A stretch of DNA of 64,000 nt from Pseudomonas sp. 10S4 (GCF_034344865.1 NZ_CP133774.1:62001-126000), one strand, 5' to 3'; shown: positions 1-13,319, numbered from the stretch's first letter. Numbers and translations: made by a program. The notes: a model not told the origin generated them from the letters alone.

Positions 1-664
1 GGCGTCGCGCCTTGCCGATCAACTCGACCGAGCCGCACAACACCGAACCGATCGGAGCGCCCAGCCCCTTGGACAAGCAGACCGACACCGAATCGAAATG
101 CTGAGTGATCTCCCGGGCATCAACCCCCAGCTTGACCGCCGCGTTGTAAAGCCGCGCGCCATCCAGGTGCAGGGCCAAACCGTGTTCACGGGTGAAACTG
201 CGCGCCCGGGCCAGATACTCCAGTGGCAGGACTTTGCCCTGCATGGTGTTTTCCAGGGCCAGCAAGCGTGTGCGGGCGAAGTGGAAGTCGTCAGGCTTGA
301 TCGCTGCGGCAACCTGGGCCAGGTCCAGGGACCCATCGGCCTGCACTTCCAGCGGCTGTGGCTGGATTGAGCCGAGCACCGCGGCACCGCCACCTTCGTA
401 CTTATAAGTGTGAGCCTGCTGACCGACGATGTATTCCTCGCCGCGCTCGCAGTGGGCCATCAACCCTAGCAAGTTACTCATGGTTCCCGTCGGAACGAAT
501 AGCGCTGCAGCAAAACCCAGTCGCGTGGCCAGTTCGGCTTCCAGACGATTGACCGTCGGATCTTCACCGTAAACGTCGTCACCGGTGGCCGCTGTGGCCA
601 TCGCGTCGAGCATTCCTTTGGACGGTTGAGTGACGGTGTCGCTGCGAAGATCGATAACGCTCAT
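1..664 (-). CDS. ltaE: Low-specificity L-threonine aldolase, C-terminus cut by window edge
   Basis: PLP enzyme of the fold-type I beta-eliminating lyase family that cleaves L-threonine/allo-threonine to glycine and acetaldehyde in the cytosol. The leftward reading frame starts with ATG at 664 ([10 protein letters not shown], the usual family start) and runs 221 codons to the window edge. It shows the family segments [18 protein letters not shown], the substrate-loop [13 protein letters not shown] and the cofactor lysine in [12 protein letters not shown] near residue 199. The remaining C-terminal third lies outside the window. It is divergent from the FMN-riboswitch/ribH unit. Family assignment is secure; exact stereospecificity cannot be read from sequence. 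Confidence 0.93.
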   Translation of the reverse strand, partial: MSVIDLRSDTVTQPSKGMLDAMATAATGDDVYGEDPTVNRLEAELATRLGFAAALFVPTGTMSNLLGLMAHCERGEEYIVGQQAHTYKYEGGGAAVLGSIQPQPLEVQADGSLDLAQVAAAIKPDDFHFARTRLLALENTMQGKVLPLEYLARARSFTREHGLALHLDGARLYNAAVKLGVDAREITQHFDSVSVCLSKGLGAPIGSVLCGSVELIGKARR

Positions 665-863
665 AAATCTGGCCTCGGTAATCAGGGGAATTCGCTTTCC
701 AAGAGGAATTACTGCGGTCATGCCGACGAATAATCAACCCTTGGGCGAGGAAAAGACGCTTTACCCCTTCGAAAAAATCGATATCAATCATCAGAAAGCA
801 GCGATGCGCATGCACAAAATATGTGTTAAAAACGCTTCGCCGCCAAACATTCTGGCGGCAAAA

Positions 864-1028
864 CGTTCTCAGGGCGGGGTGCAACTCCCCACCGGCGGTA
901 ATTGCGCGCAATGCGCATAGCCCGCGAGCGCTTGGTGACAGCACGCCTTGGGCGGTGACTGGCGGCAAGGTCAGCAGACCCGGTGTGATCCCGGGGCCGA
1001 CGGTCATAGTCCGGATGAAGAGAGAACG
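864..1028 (+). promoter_or_regulatory. FMN riboswitch (RFN element) aptamer
   Basis: The closing P1 arms CGTTCTC (864-870) and GAGAACG (1022-1028) pair. Between them lie the conserved RFN blocks AGGGCGGGGTG, CCCCACCGGCGGTA, AGCCCGCGAGCG, GATCCCGGGGCCGACGG and AGTCCGGATGAAG in the expected order. A separate stem (GCCGCCA 839-845 with TGGCGGC 853-859) sits just upstream. The element precedes a lumazine synthase gene, so FMN probably represses it. Seen directly; regulation is inferred from the class. Confidence 0.95.
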
Positions 1029-1103
1029 GGATTGGCGCCAAAGGGCCGTCCGCCGGCATTCGTGCGAGCGCGCGTACCCTTAAATCCCATTCGATTCATA
1101 AGC

Positions 1104-1125
1104 CCTGTTTTTCACACAAACAGGA
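1104..1125 (+). promoter_or_regulatory. Hairpin covering the ribH ribosome binding site
   Basis: CCTGTTT (1104-1110) and AAACAGG (1118-1124) form a perfect 7-bp stem with a 7-nt loop. The 3' arm contains the AGGA that is the only plausible Shine-Dalgarno for the ATG at 1134. No U-tract follows, so this is not an intrinsic terminator. It looks like the translational sequestrator of the upstream FMN riboswitch (inference). Confidence 0.6.
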
Positions 1126-1133
1126 ACCAGAAC

Positions 1134-1643
1134 ATGCAACCCACCGCAATCGATAGCAAAAGCAAAAACCATCAGGGCGAGCGCGTTGCGTTCATCCAGG
1201 CCTGCTGGCACAAAGAAATCGTCGACCAGAGCCGTAAGGGCTTCCTGGCCGAGATGATTGCCCAGGGCTATCAGGAATCGGACATCGACTTCTTCGAACT
1301 CGGCGGCGCCTTTGAAATTCCGCTGCACGCCAAGCTGCTGGCCAAAACTGGCCGTTATGCCGGTATCGTTGCCGCAGGCCTGGTGGTGGACGGCGGGATC
1401 TACCGTCACGAATTCGTCGCCCAGTCGGTGATCAGCGGCCTGATGCAGGTTCAGCTGGAAACTGAAGTGCCGGTATTCTCGGTGGTCCTGACCCCGCACC
1501 ACTTCCATGCTGGCGAAGAACATCAGAAGTTCTTCTTCGAGCATTTCGTGCATAAAGGCCAGGAAGCAGCGAAGACTTGCGCGGACACGCTGCACAAGAC
1601 GCGTGCATTGCGTCGTAGTGAACCGCGTGCGGTAGCGGTCTAA
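1134..1643 (+). CDS. ribH: 6,7-dimethyl-8-ribityllumazine synthase, RibH2 type
   Basis: Condenses 5-amino-6-ribitylamino-uracil with 3,4-dihydroxybutanone phosphate in the penultimate step of riboflavin synthesis. The 169-residue protein has ACWHKEIVDQ near residue 25, GGAFEIPLHAKLLAKTGRY (58-75), VVDGGIYRHEF (84-94, with the catalytic-type His92) and LTPHHFHAGEEH (119-130). These match the Brucella/Mesorhizobium RibH2 form rather than the housekeeping RibH that usually lies in the ribD-ribE-ribBA-ribH cluster. The start is ATG 1134 behind AGGA. The gene stands alone behind an FMN riboswitch, so it is probably induced when flavin is scarce. Confidence 0.92.
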   Translation: MQPTAIDSKSKNHQGERVAFIQACWHKEIVDQSRKGFLAEMIAQGYQESDIDFFELGGAFEIPLHAKLLAKTGRYAGIVAAGLVVDGGIYRHEFVAQSVISGLMQVQLETEVPVFSVVLTPHHFHAGEEHQKFFFEHFVHKGQEAAKTCADTLHKTRALRRSEPRAVAV

Positions 1644-1691
1644 ACACAAAAACTGTGTATGCGGGTGGGGCCTTCGGCCTCACCCAAACCA

Positions 1692-1785
1692 AATGTGGGA
1701 GCGAGCTTGCTCGCGAAAGCGGTTTAACATTCAACACCTATGTTGACTGTCAGTCCGCTTTCGCGAGCAAGCCCGCTCCCACATT
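1692..1785. repeat. REPIN (paired REP, GTGGGAGC family)
   Basis: Two inverted copies of the REP core GTGGGAGCGAGCTTGCTCGC separated by about 35 bp, together able to form one long hairpin. It lies between convergent ribH and aruE. Confidence 0.9.
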
Positions 1786-1812
1786 GGTTTTGTGTCGGGT
1801 TTGAGATCGAGG

Positions 1813-2823
1813 TCAGCCGAGGTTCTCGTCGCTGGTCGGCACGATCAGGATGCCGGCGCGCAGGCCGTTCTTTACCTTGGGGTTCGGGAAGATGATCCGG
1901 GCGCCCTTCTCTTCGATGATCCAGCGGGTCTGGGCGATGTCTTCGGCCAGCACGTAACCCACTTCCAATTCCGAAAAGTTCTCGATGTCCGCTGGCAGAT
2001 TCAAGCGGAAGCTGTCGCTGTGCTTGATGATTTCCCGCGCCACGCTGAATAGCTGCAAACCGTCCAGCGACGCTTCGGCCAGGGCTGGCTCGTTGCCTTC
2101 GATGATCTGTTTGAGGCGGGTCTCGAGCAGATCGACATTAACCCCGGCGTTCTGCCCGAACGGTCGGGCCTTGCCCAATTCGAGGGTAAAAGCCTCGGCC
2201 CCGAGCTTGTCGTAGGTGTAGGAACTGAACACGATGGACGGCTTGTTCTGCAGCAACACCGCTTCCATGCCGGCGGCGCGCAGGCGAGCCAGTTCCAGTC
2301 GCGAATGCTGGCGACCTTCCTTCCACGGATACAGCGCGAACTGCTCAATTTTCGAGCCACGAATCGCGGTGTGCAGGTCGTAGTGCAGACGGTCGCGATC
2401 CGGCAGGCTGAAGAAACTCGCCGCCAGTCGCTCCAGTTCACAAGCGCGCAGGGCTTCGGAACCGCTGCTTTGCTCATGACGGCCGTTGAATAGCCGGTTG
2501 ACGTCCTGCTCGATGAAACGCTCGCCGCGACGGATCGCCTCGGGGTTACCGAACAGGAACAGAATACGTGCGCGCGGTTTAAGATCGCCGCGGGCGATGT
2601 CATGCAACAGGCGATCAAGCAACTCGATCGGCGCTGTTTCGTTGCCATGGATACCGGCTGACAGCAGCAGGTCCAGGCCATTGTCCCGCGCTTCAGGTGG
2701 CCGGACTTCCAGCGCACCTTCGCTCAACCAGCGCATCCGCACGCCTTCGACAGTCAGTTGAGTCTTCTCCGCCGGTTCGCGGCCGGCGAGGGTCAGTTCA
2801 AGCAGTTTGCCGAGGGCGAGCAT
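1813..2823 (-). CDS. astE: Succinylglutamate desuccinylase
   Basis: Last step of the arginine succinyltransferase (AST) pathway: N2-succinylglutamate to glutamate plus succinate. The 336-residue protein is a zinc carboxypeptidase-like AstE/AspA enzyme. It has the metal motif GIHGNETAP (His59, Glu62), the third ligand in [11 protein letters not shown] (His151), and the catalytic-type Glu215 in [12 protein letters not shown]. It is the last gene of the leftward aru cluster, 12 bp after the small gene at 2836-3123. It is called aruE in P. aeruginosa nomenclature. Confidence 0.95.
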   Translation of the reverse strand: MLALGKLLELTLAGREPAEKTQLTVEGVRMRWLSEGALEVRPPEARDNGLDLLLSAGIHGNETAPIELLDRLLHDIARGDLKPRARILFLFGNPEAIRRGERFIEQDVNRLFNGRHEQSSGSEALRACELERLAASFFSLPDRDRLHYDLHTAIRGSKIEQFALYPWKEGRQHSRLELARLRAAGMEAVLLQNKPSIVFSSYTYDKLGAEAFTLELGKARPFGQNAGVNVDLLETRLKQIIEGNEPALAEASLDGLQLFSVAREIIKHSDSFRLNLPADIENFSELEVGYVLAEDIAQTRWIIEEKGARIIFPNPKVKNGLRAGILIVPTSDENLG

Positions 2824-2835
2824 AGAGCGATTTCC

Positions 2836-3123
2836 TTAGTGGTCGTGTGCGCAATCCGGGCCGTGCACGTGGTCTTCGTCACCGACTTCGGCCGGTTCCA
2901 TTTCCAGTTGCAGACTTACCAGATTAGTCGCCAATGGGCGCAGCAGCAGGTTGGCGTATTCAGCATCGCCTTCTTCGACGTCGACGCCGATCAGCAGTTG
3001 GCCGCGGCCGTCTTGCTGGATCCACAGCTCTTTGCCTTGCCACATGACCGCGACGCGGGTGCAGGAGGTTTCCAGTTGCGTGCCGTCGGTGTCTTCAAGG
3101 ATCAGCTGCAGGGTATCGCTCAT
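2836..3123 (-). CDS. Small acidic protein with His-rich tail, aru cluster
   Basis: A 95-residue protein of unknown function. I choose ATG 3123 (MSDTLQLILEDTDGT) rather than the upstream in-frame ATG at 3159 because the residues gained there look non-coding. The body is acidic and the end carries DHVHGPDCAHDH, a potential metal-binding tail of four His, one Cys and acidic residues. A homologous gene sits at this point between aruB and aruE in other Pseudomonas, where I recall it being mislabelled 'topoisomerase II'. Nothing in the sequence supports that label. The context suggests an accessory role in arginine catabolism, unproven. Confidence 0.75.
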   Translation of the reverse strand: MSDTLQLILEDTDGTQLETSCTRVAVMWQGKELWIQQDGRGQLLIGVDVEEGDAEYANLLLRPLATNLVSLQLEMEPAEVGDEDHVHGPDCAHDH

Positions 3124-3184
3124 GTTTTTTACGCTCTCGTTTGAGATGAAGCAGCGCACGCTCAGGTAGAGCGCGCGCCGACGT

Positions 3185-4531
3185 TCAATTGATCTGGAAT
3201 GGATAAACCGCGCCCAGTTTAAGGATTTGCGTCAGTTCATCCAGTGCCGTCCGGCACTCAAGCAGCAATTGCGGGTCCGCCAGATCGTTTTCGGTCATGC
3301 GGTCGCGGTAGTGCTTGTCGACCCACTCGGTCAATGTGCCGTACAACGGTGCCGTCATGATAACCCCTGGATTGACGGCCGCCAGTTCGGTTTCGTTGAG
3401 GGCGACGCGAAGTCGCAGGCAAGCCGGGCCACCGCCGTTCTGCATGCTCTGCTTCAGATCGAAAACTTTCACTTCGCGGATCAGCCCGCCAGAGCTGGTC
3501 AAACCTTGCAGGTACTGCCAGACACGCTCGTTGCCACGGCACTCTTCCGGCACGATCAACAGCATGGAGCCGTCAGGACGCGACAGCAGTTGGCTATTGA
3601 ACAAGTAGGACCGAACTGCATCTTCGACGGTTACCGCGGAACGCGGTACGCAGACAGACTGAAATTTCCCACCGACCTTGGCGAGTTTTCCGGAAAGCTC
3701 GGCCAGCATCTGTTCGGTGTCGAGGAACGCGTCCTCGTGATAGAACAAGACCTCGCCATTACCCACTGCGATCACGTCGTTATGGAACACGCCCTGATCG
3801 ATCACCGAAGGATTCTGTTGCGCGTAGACCACGCCGTCATCGCTCAAACCGTGCAAACGAGCCACAGCCTGGGAAGCTTCGAGGGTCTGTCGCGCCGGGT
3901 ATTTCTGCGGTGCCGGGTAACGGGTATCGAATGCGCTGCGACCGAACACGAAGAACTCGACGCCGGCTTCGCCATATTCACGGCAGAAACGGGTGTGGTT
4001 GGCCGCGCCTTCGTCGCCGAACTGCGCCACGGCCGGCAATGCGGCGTGGTGAGCAAAGTGCTTCTGGTCAGCGAACATCGCGCCCAGCACGCGGCTGGTG
4101 GTCGGGTGTTCGATGCTACGGTGATATTTGCAGTTCAGGTTGGCAGCGGTGAAATGCACACGGCCATCGGCGGTGTCAGCACTTGGGCTGACGGTGGCGG
4201 CGTTGGCTACCCACATGCTCGAGGCTGAGCAACTGGCGACCAACAGCGGCATTGCATCTTTAGCGGCCTGTTCGATCACCTGAGCGTCGGTGCCGCTGAA
4301 ACCCAAACGGCGCAATGCAGCAACGTCCGGACGCTCTTGCGGTGCCAGTACGCCTTGTTGAAAGCCCATTTCCATCAGGGCTTTCATTTTCGCCAGTCCT
4401 TGCAACGCCGCTTCCTTCGGATTCGAAGACTGCTGGCTGTTGCTTTGGGACGCGACGTTGCCGTAGGACAGGCCGCCGTAGTTATGGGTCGGCCCCACTA
4501 GACCGTCAAAATTGACTTCATAGGATTTCAT
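3185..4531 (-). CDS. astB: N-succinylarginine dihydrolase
   Basis: Second AST-pathway enzyme: succinylarginine to succinylornithine, two ammonia and CO2. The 448-residue protein starts [20 protein letters not shown] at ATG 4531; an upstream extension to 4624 runs through repeat-derived sequence and is rejected. The catalytic triad of this guanidine-modifying fold is visible: Glu174 ([10 protein letters not shown]), His250 ([12 protein letters not shown]) and Cys371 ([11 protein letters not shown]). Full length; aruB in P. aeruginosa. A REPIN lies in the gap upstream toward aruD. Confidence 0.96.
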   Translation of the reverse strand: MKSYEVNFDGLVGPTHNYGGLSYGNVASQSNSQQSSNPKEAALQGLAKMKALMEMGFQQGVLAPQERPDVAALRRLGFSGTDAQVIEQAAKDAMPLLVASCSASSMWVANAATVSPSADTADGRVHFTAANLNCKYHRSIEHPTTSRVLGAMFADQKHFAHHAALPAVAQFGDEGAANHTRFCREYGEAGVEFFVFGRSAFDTRYPAPQKYPARQTLEASQAVARLHGLSDDGVVYAQQNPSVIDQGVFHNDVIAVGNGEVLFYHEDAFLDTEQMLAELSGKLAKVGGKFQSVCVPRSAVTVEDAVRSYLFNSQLLSRPDGSMLLIVPEECRGNERVWQYLQGLTSSGGLIREVKVFDLKQSMQNGGGPACLRLRVALNETELAAVNPGVIMTAPLYGTLTEWVDKHYRDRMTENDLADPQLLLECRTALDELTQILKLGAVYPFQIN

Positions 4532-4600
4532 CAGCGAGGCTCCACGAGAATCTGTTTTTATAGGCATCAAGTAACAATTCAGTACAACGTGTCGCGGCCA

Positions 4601-4662
4601 TCGCGAGCAGGCTCTCTCCCACAAGTTTTGCGTAATCCATGTGGGAGCGAGCCTGCTCGCGA
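4601..4662. repeat. REPIN (GTGGGAGC family)
   Basis: Inverted REP copies, the left one slightly degenerate (TCGCGAGCAGGCTCTCTCCC), in the 138-bp gap between aruD and aruB. It may act as an mRNA-stabilising or attenuating stem inside the operon (inference). Confidence 0.85.
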
Positions 4663-4669
4663 ATGGGCG

Positions 4670-7161
<2,492 letters not shown>

Positions 7162-7243
7162 GCTATCTCCTCAAACGGGCCGCTTGCGCCACCCGTGAAA
7201 CTCGCTGCTTTTCAGGCATTCTTTCTAGACACAACGGCAGGCG

Positions 7244-8263
7244 TTAAACCGCTACCAGGCGCACGCTGGCACCTTCACCGACGCCCAAGGCCTCGGCCGC
7301 TTCAAGATCCAGGGTCACGGGTTTGCCCGGCGCGTAATCGAGCTCGAGCAATACGGCGCGGTAATCCTGCAACTGGGCGTTGGCTACCAGGTACTGACGA
7401 CCGGCGCCTTTGACCGGCTCACCGATTTTCACCGGGACCACACGGCTCTGGGCGATCGAACGAATCCCCGAAACGCGGGCGTGCAGGGTCGGGCCGCCGT
7501 CGAAAATGTCGATGTAATGATCAGTCTCGAAGCCTTCGCGCATCAGTATGTCGAAGGTGATTTGCGCACGCGGGTGTACCTGGCCCATCGCTTCTTGAGC
7601 GGAGTCCGGCAGCAGCGGCACGTAGATCGGGTAATGCGGCATCAGTTCGGCCAGGAAAGTCCGGCTCTTCAGACCGCACAGACGCTCGGCAGCGGCGTAG
7701 TTGAGGTCGAAGAAGTTGCGACCGATGGCATCCCAGAACGGCGAATCGCCATTCTCGTCGCTGTAACCGACGATCTCGGTCACGACCGAATCGGCGAAGC
7801 GTTCCGGGTGGCTGGCGACGAACAGCAGACGACCACGGGAATTGAGTTCGGCCCAAGGCGAGCCCACCAGTTCTCGTTGCACGTAGAAGCTGGTCAGCAA
7901 GCTGTTGCCGGTCAGGTCGTGGCACTGGGAGAGCACGTGGATCTTGTTATGAATCTTCAGCTCGCGGGAGGCATGCACGAAGGTTTCATTACGGAAACTG
8001 TAGAACGGCTCGGAATAACCGGCCGACGCAACGATGGCCGAGCAGCCCACCAGTTTGCCGGTGGCGATGTCTTCGAGGACAAAGAAATAGCTCTCTTCAC
8101 CGTTGAAGCTGACTTCAGCGGAAAACGAGGCTTCGCTTGCCGCGATCTTGTCGCTCAGGCGTTCAACGTCATCCGGCAAGGAAGTGACACCAATCGGGCT
8201 GTCCGCAGCCAGACGCTGTACCTCGCCCAGATCAGCCATTTGCGCGGGGCGCATCACCAGCAT
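7244..8263 (-). CDS. aruF: Arginine/ornithine N-succinyltransferase, alpha subunit
   Basis: Partner subunit of AruG; together they form the heteromeric succinyltransferase acting on arginine and ornithine. The 339-residue protein begins MLVMRPAQMADLGEVQRLAADS at ATG 8263 with a good upstream GGAG. AstA-family signatures SPFWDAIGRNFF, MGQVHPRAQI and DIFDGGPTLHARVSGIRSI are all present. It is separated from aruG by 82 bp and from aruC by a repeat-filled gap of about 295 bp. Intact. Confidence 0.94.
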   Translation of the reverse strand: MLVMRPAQMADLGEVQRLAADSPIGVTSLPDDVERLSDKIAASEASFSAEVSFNGEESYFFVLEDIATGKLVGCSAIVASAGYSEPFYSFRNETFVHASRELKIHNKIHVLSQCHDLTGNSLLTSFYVQRELVGSPWAELNSRGRLLFVASHPERFADSVVTEIVGYSDENGDSPFWDAIGRNFFDLNYAAAERLCGLKSRTFLAELMPHYPIYVPLLPDSAQEAMGQVHPRAQITFDILMREGFETDHYIDIFDGGPTLHARVSGIRSIAQSRVVPVKIGEPVKGAGRQYLVANAQLQDYRAVLLELDYAPGKPVTLDLEAAEALGVGEGASVRLVAV

Positions 8264-8331
8264 GGTGTCACTCCTTTCTCGAAAACTCTTTTAGGAAAAA
8301 TAACCGGGCAGTCATTGCAAACACTCGGACT

Positions 8332-8497
8332 AATGTGGGACCGGGCTTGTGTGGCGAGGGGCTTGCCCCGTTGGGGTGCGAAGCGCCCTTAAAACCAGTT
8401 ACCACGATCTTTCAGTCAGAAAGAGGTGACCGATTTACGATTGCTTCGCAACCGAACGGGGGCAAGCCCCTCGCCACAACAAGCCCAGTCCCACATT
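8332..8497. repeat. Nested REP element (GTGGCGAGGGGCTTGCC family)
   Basis: An inverted pair built on GTGGCGAGGGGCTTGCCCC, flanked outside by a further inverted arm AATGTGGGAC...GTCCCACATT. It fills the aruC-aruF gap. I see no gene in it. Confidence 0.85.
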
Positions 8498-8558
8498 GAA
8501 TCTGGCCCGGCATAAAAATTGGGTTCGACGCCCGAACAGTCAGGCGTCGAAGGGTCTA

Positions 8559-9877
<1,319 letters not shown>

Positions 9878-9907
9878 TTATAGCGCAAACCCCGGTTTCA
9901 GCCGGGT

Positions 9908-9923
9908 TTACGGCAATGCGACA
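9908..9923 (-). promoter_or_regulatory. Second candidate ArgR half-site upstream of aruC
   Basis: The minus strand reads TGTCGC-ATTGCCGT-AA, a full match to the same half-site, in direct orientation with the site at 9857-9872. A hairpin (AAACC(C)CGG/CCGGGTTT, 9887-9909) lies between the two. Confidence 0.6.
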
Positions 9924-10006
9924 TATACCGTCGCAAAGGCGCAGTTTAAACCGATGCACGGGATTAGCGGCAGCGCGGGCGACATTAGATTTCAAGTCGT
10001 TGGTGA

Positions 10007-10032
10007 ATGTGCGGTAACTATGTACCGCACAT
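10007..10032. promoter_or_regulatory. 10-bp inverted repeat before the toxin/LRR gene
   Basis: ATGTGCGGTA (10007-10016) and TACCGCACAT (10023-10032) are perfect inverted copies with a 6-bp spacer, 44 bp before the likely start at 10077. It resembles an operator or a leader hairpin; its binding factor is unknown. Confidence 0.45.
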
Positions 10033-10076
10033 GCCTTTGTCAAAACGGGTTTCCTTGGGTGCCGCCCTATTCAAGG

Positions 10077-13000
10077 ATGAAACCCGTGAATCTTTCCAAT
10101 CAGTCGTCGACACCGGTATGGCCAATCCATCCGGATGGCCATTTCGAACATCTGGCCAATAATATGCCTCAGTGGCTGCTCAAGGCCTCAACCAAACGGC
10201 GGATTGCGCTGGGAAAAACCACGCCGCTTCTGCGAGATGAGTTCCGTAACGCCTCGACCGGCCAACACCGCGTGCTGAAGCGTCTCAATGCCGCCTACTG
10301 GACGGCCCAGAACACCGTGGACGAGCGCCTGGAACACCTGCAAGACGCCCGAGCTTTTGGCGAACCCTTGCTGCGTGACGCGATAAAGCAACGCTACGGC
10401 CTGGATCTCGATGTGAGCGCCACGTTCTTGCGCCTCTACATCCCGGCCTCAATCCCCTGGTTCCCGGTCAAGTCGGGGGCCGCCCGGACCTGGACGGTGT
10501 CGCTGCTCGATGCCGCCCTGCACAACTTCGAACTGTCAGAGACCGGCGAAGGCGCCCACGAGACAGATTCAACCTTCATCACCCAGCCATCCCCCGCCGG
10601 TCAATTCGAAACCCTGAATTACATCAAAGACAAACTGACGATCAACGCCTTCACGACGCTATGCCGCGAGCTGGATATCGGTGGGCAATATCGGGCCTGG
10701 CTCGAAGACAACCTTGGCGTGAGCAATCCAGTAGTCGCGGCCGTTTTGCGCCCGCAGATCAAGCAAAGCCATAAAGCCGCGCTACGTATGGCGCTGGAGC
10801 TGGCGCGCCTTCAGAAAGACACGCTAAAGGAAGACGCCTACCGGTCCATTTCCGGGCTGGTGAACGGCGTGCAAGGCATGCTGCTCGATGGCAAACCCTT
10901 GCTGTGTCATGACCTGACGATGATGTCCGCGCAGCTAACCGGCATCATCCTGTTCGCCCCGGATCTGGAGCAGCACCGTGGTGCAGTGAGGGTTATCGCC
11001 TACCTACCTGATGATCCGCAGCACCCGATCAAGGAATATCCGTCCAGCGGACACTTCATGATCGAACTCAGCCAAAAATTACGCTCGGGCGATTACCAGC
11101 ACTTTTTCAGCCGCTTCGTCGCCCATGGCGATCGTGGCTACTTCTTCGCCAACCTGAACAGCCGTCTGACGCAAACCACCTGGCATCCGCGCGCCTCCGG
11201 CGACCCACTGCCCTCCTGGCGTGATTCGCCCGCCAAGCATATGAATTTGCAGTTTTGCGCTACACCCATCGCCGGCGATCTGTGGGAGCACCTGTATCAA
11301 CGAAAACTCGACAAGATTCTCAATGATGCGCGCACGCTTGCCGTGTCCACCGCCAGTGCCGACCGTAAGGCTCGATGGGAGCTTTGGGATTCCTTCAGCA
11401 GCATCGCTTCGACACTGCTGCAGATTGCCGCTTTCGTTGCACTGCCGTTTGTCCCCGTTCTGGGCGAGTTGATGATGGCTTATATGGTTTATCAACTGCT
11501 GGACGAGGCTTTCGAATCAATCGTCGAATGGTCGCAAGGCCTGACACAGCAAGCCCTCACACACACCCTGGAGTTCATCGAATCGCTGGTTCAACTGGGA
11601 GCGTTCGCAGCGGGAGGCACCCTTGTTGCGGGAGAGTTTCGCAACGTAATGCCCAAGGCATGCGTGGATTTCATTGACCGTTTCATTCCCGCGCAATCAG
11701 CTGACGGTCGAACCCGTTACTGGAACGGCGACCTCAAACCCTACGAGCAGAACATCTCCCTGGCAACCGACAGCAAACCCAACAACCTGGGTCTGTACCC
11801 CCACGAGGGAAACGCCATCCTGGCGCTGGAAAACAAACACTACGCCGTGACTCACGACACAAGGATCGGTCAGTTTCAAATTGACCATCCAACCCGCCCC
11901 GACGCCTACAAACCGTTGCTGGAACACAATAGCAACGGGGCCTGGCACACAGCGATCGAAAAACCGCTGACCTGGGACCGTGACACGCTATTGCGGCGCC
12001 TGGGGTATTTGGCCGATTCGCTCTCCAGCAGCGAACGCGAGCAAGTACTGAAGATCAGCGGCCACCACGAAAACGCGTTACGCCGGATGCACGTCGACAA
12101 CGCCCCACTGCCGCCGCTCGTGGCCGATACGCTCAAACGCTTCAAGATCGACAAGGACATCCAGACCTTTATCGAACGGATCGGCAGTGAGCATTCACAA
12201 CGTTGGCAGACGGCGGATCGACCGACCCAATTGCAACTGCTGACAGAACACTTTCCATGGCCGGAAAACAAAGCGTTGCGCCTGATCGACAGCGAAGGCC
12301 ACACGACATGGCAAAGCGCAAACAGCCTGCCCCACGGCGTACACCTCTATGACGTCCCCGTCAGCAGCGCCGATGTGCTGAAAACGGCGCTACTGTGCTT
12401 GAGTGAAGATGAAATAAAAGTGCTGTTTGACGAAACATTCGGCGCACCTGCGCTGGCGCTCGAAGCACGAGCCAGGAACCTTAGAAGCCGTCTGGCGCAG
12501 ATCGCATTCAAACAGCAACGCTCATTGTTCGACGCACGCTATCGGGCGCAGGAAACCAAGGCCGACCCACTGACCCAACGTCTCATGGACACTGTTTCAG
12601 GCTTGCCGAGCAGTGTTGCCGAAGAACTATTGAACACCGCCAGCGGAAATGAGCTACAGCAACTGGAACAGGGCACAGTCCCGTCAGGACTCCATGAACT
12701 GGCGCGCTGGGCACAACAACATGTCCGCGCCGTGCGCGCCCGCGAAGGTCTGGAGCTTTCGTCGCAGAACAACCCCGACACCGATCGGCTGGTCATGCAC
12801 TCGCTACCGCGCCTGCGTGGCTGGTCGGGGGAGGTTCGAGTCGACGTCAACCGTTTTTCATTCAACGGGAAAACCATCGATACGATCGGCAATCCTGAGG
12901 CGTCCATGCGCAAGGTGCTGGTCCAGCTCATAGACGGGGAGTACCAGGCCTACAACGATCTCGGAGAAGAACTGTCCGGAGCTGAAGACCTCTATAACGC

Positions 13001-13319
13001 ACTGTTGCGGGCATTGCCCGACAGCGAACGCAACGCAATGAATCTGCAGACAGGGCAAGGCTCGACGCTCAAACAATTGATCGCTGAACACGCGCTGGAC
13101 CACGAGGAACTGCAAAAGCTCCTGGCGCTAACCCCACTGCGCAAACCACACTACGACCCGAACCTCATGCGCCTGCCCGGCGGCGCGGACTATCCTCAAC
13201 GCCCCCCGCAGCCGCGTCACTGCAAGACCATGTCAGGGACCTCTACCCTTCCTTCACCCTTGAGGAGGTGGAGCGTTTTACCCTGGGGTTGCAACGCCAC
13301 CCCACGGGCGCTCGAATAG
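10077..13319 (+). CDS. Large dermonecrotic-toxin-like/LRR protein, N-terminal part (frameshifted)
   Basis: The first about 1080 residues of a very large protein of the Pseudomonas toxin-like (DUF6543-type) plus leucine-rich-repeat class. The first third has the alpha-rich segments typical of that class (HLANNMPQWLLKAS, GLVNGVQGMLLDGKPL, RVIAYLPDDPQHPIKEYPS), then a hydrophobic stretch near 11400-11490 (LLQIAAFVALPFVPVLGELMMAYMV, split here as two helices). ATG 10077 has its AAGG too close. GTG 10086 lies 8 bp after AAGGA and may be the true start. The frame ends at TAG 13317 only because a base is missing in the C6 run near 13202. The true protein continues to 15122. There is no signal peptide. 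Confidence 0.75.
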   Translation: MKPVNLSNQSSTPVWPIHPDGHFEHLANNMPQWLLKASTKRRIALGKTTPLLRDEFRNASTGQHRVLKRLNAAYWTAQNTVDERLEHLQDARAFGEPLLRDAIKQRYGLDLDVSATFLRLYIPASIPWFPVKSGAARTWTVSLLDAALHNFELSETGEGAHETDSTFITQPSPAGQFETLNYIKDKLTINAFTTLCRELDIGGQYRAWLEDNLGVSNPVVAAVLRPQIKQSHKAALRMALELARLQKDTLKEDAYRSISGLVNGVQGMLLDGKPLLCHDLTMMSAQLTGIILFAPDLEQHRGAVRVIAYLPDDPQHPIKEYPSSGHFMIELSQKLRSGDYQHFFSRFVAHGDRGYFFANLNSRLTQTTWHPRASGDPLPSWRDSPAKHMNLQFCATPIAGDLWEHLYQRKLDKILNDARTLAVSTASADRKARWELWDSFSSIASTLLQIAAFVALPFVPVLGELMMAYMVYQLLDEAFESIVEWSQGLTQQALTHTLEFIESLVQLGAFAAGGTLVAGEFRNVMPKACVDFIDRFIPAQSADGRTRYWNGDLKPYEQNISLATDSKPNNLGLYPHEGNAILALENKHYAVTHDTRIGQFQIDHPTRPDAYKPLLEHNSNGAWHTAIEKPLTWDRDTLLRRLGYLADSLSSSEREQVLKISGHHENALRRMHVDNAPLPPLVADTLKRFKIDKDIQTFIERIGSEHSQRWQTADRPTQLQLLTEHFPWPENKALRLIDSEGHTTWQSANSLPHGVHLYDVPVSSADVLKTALLCLSEDEIKVLFDETFGAPALALEARARNLRSRLAQIAFKQQRSLFDARYRAQETKADPLTQRLMDTVSGLPSSVAEELLNTASGNELQQLEQGTVPSGLHELARWAQQHVRAVRAREGLELSSQNNPDTDRLVMHSLPRLRGWSGEVRVDVNRFSFNGKTIDTIGNPEASMRKVLVQLIDGEYQAYNDLGEELSGAEDLYNALLRALPDSERNAMNLQTGQGSTLKQLIAEHALDHEELQKLLALTPLRKPHYDPNLMRLPGGADYPQRPPQPRHCKTMSGTSTLPSPLRRWSVLPWGCNATPRALE

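Noticed and set aside
1692..1785. Regularly repeated palindromes as a CRISPR array
   Set aside because: They are dispersed inverted REP pairs, not direct repeats with uniform spacers, and no cas genes are present.
2836..3123. Annotation of the small aru-cluster protein as topoisomerase II
   Set aside because: A 95-residue protein with no ATPase, TOPRIM or active-site tyrosine motif cannot be a topoisomerase.
3227..4228. Long plus-strand open frame opposite astB (and similar ones opposite astD, acsA and nrdB)
   Set aside because: High-GC antisense shadows of clearly conserved genes, with no ribosome binding sites.
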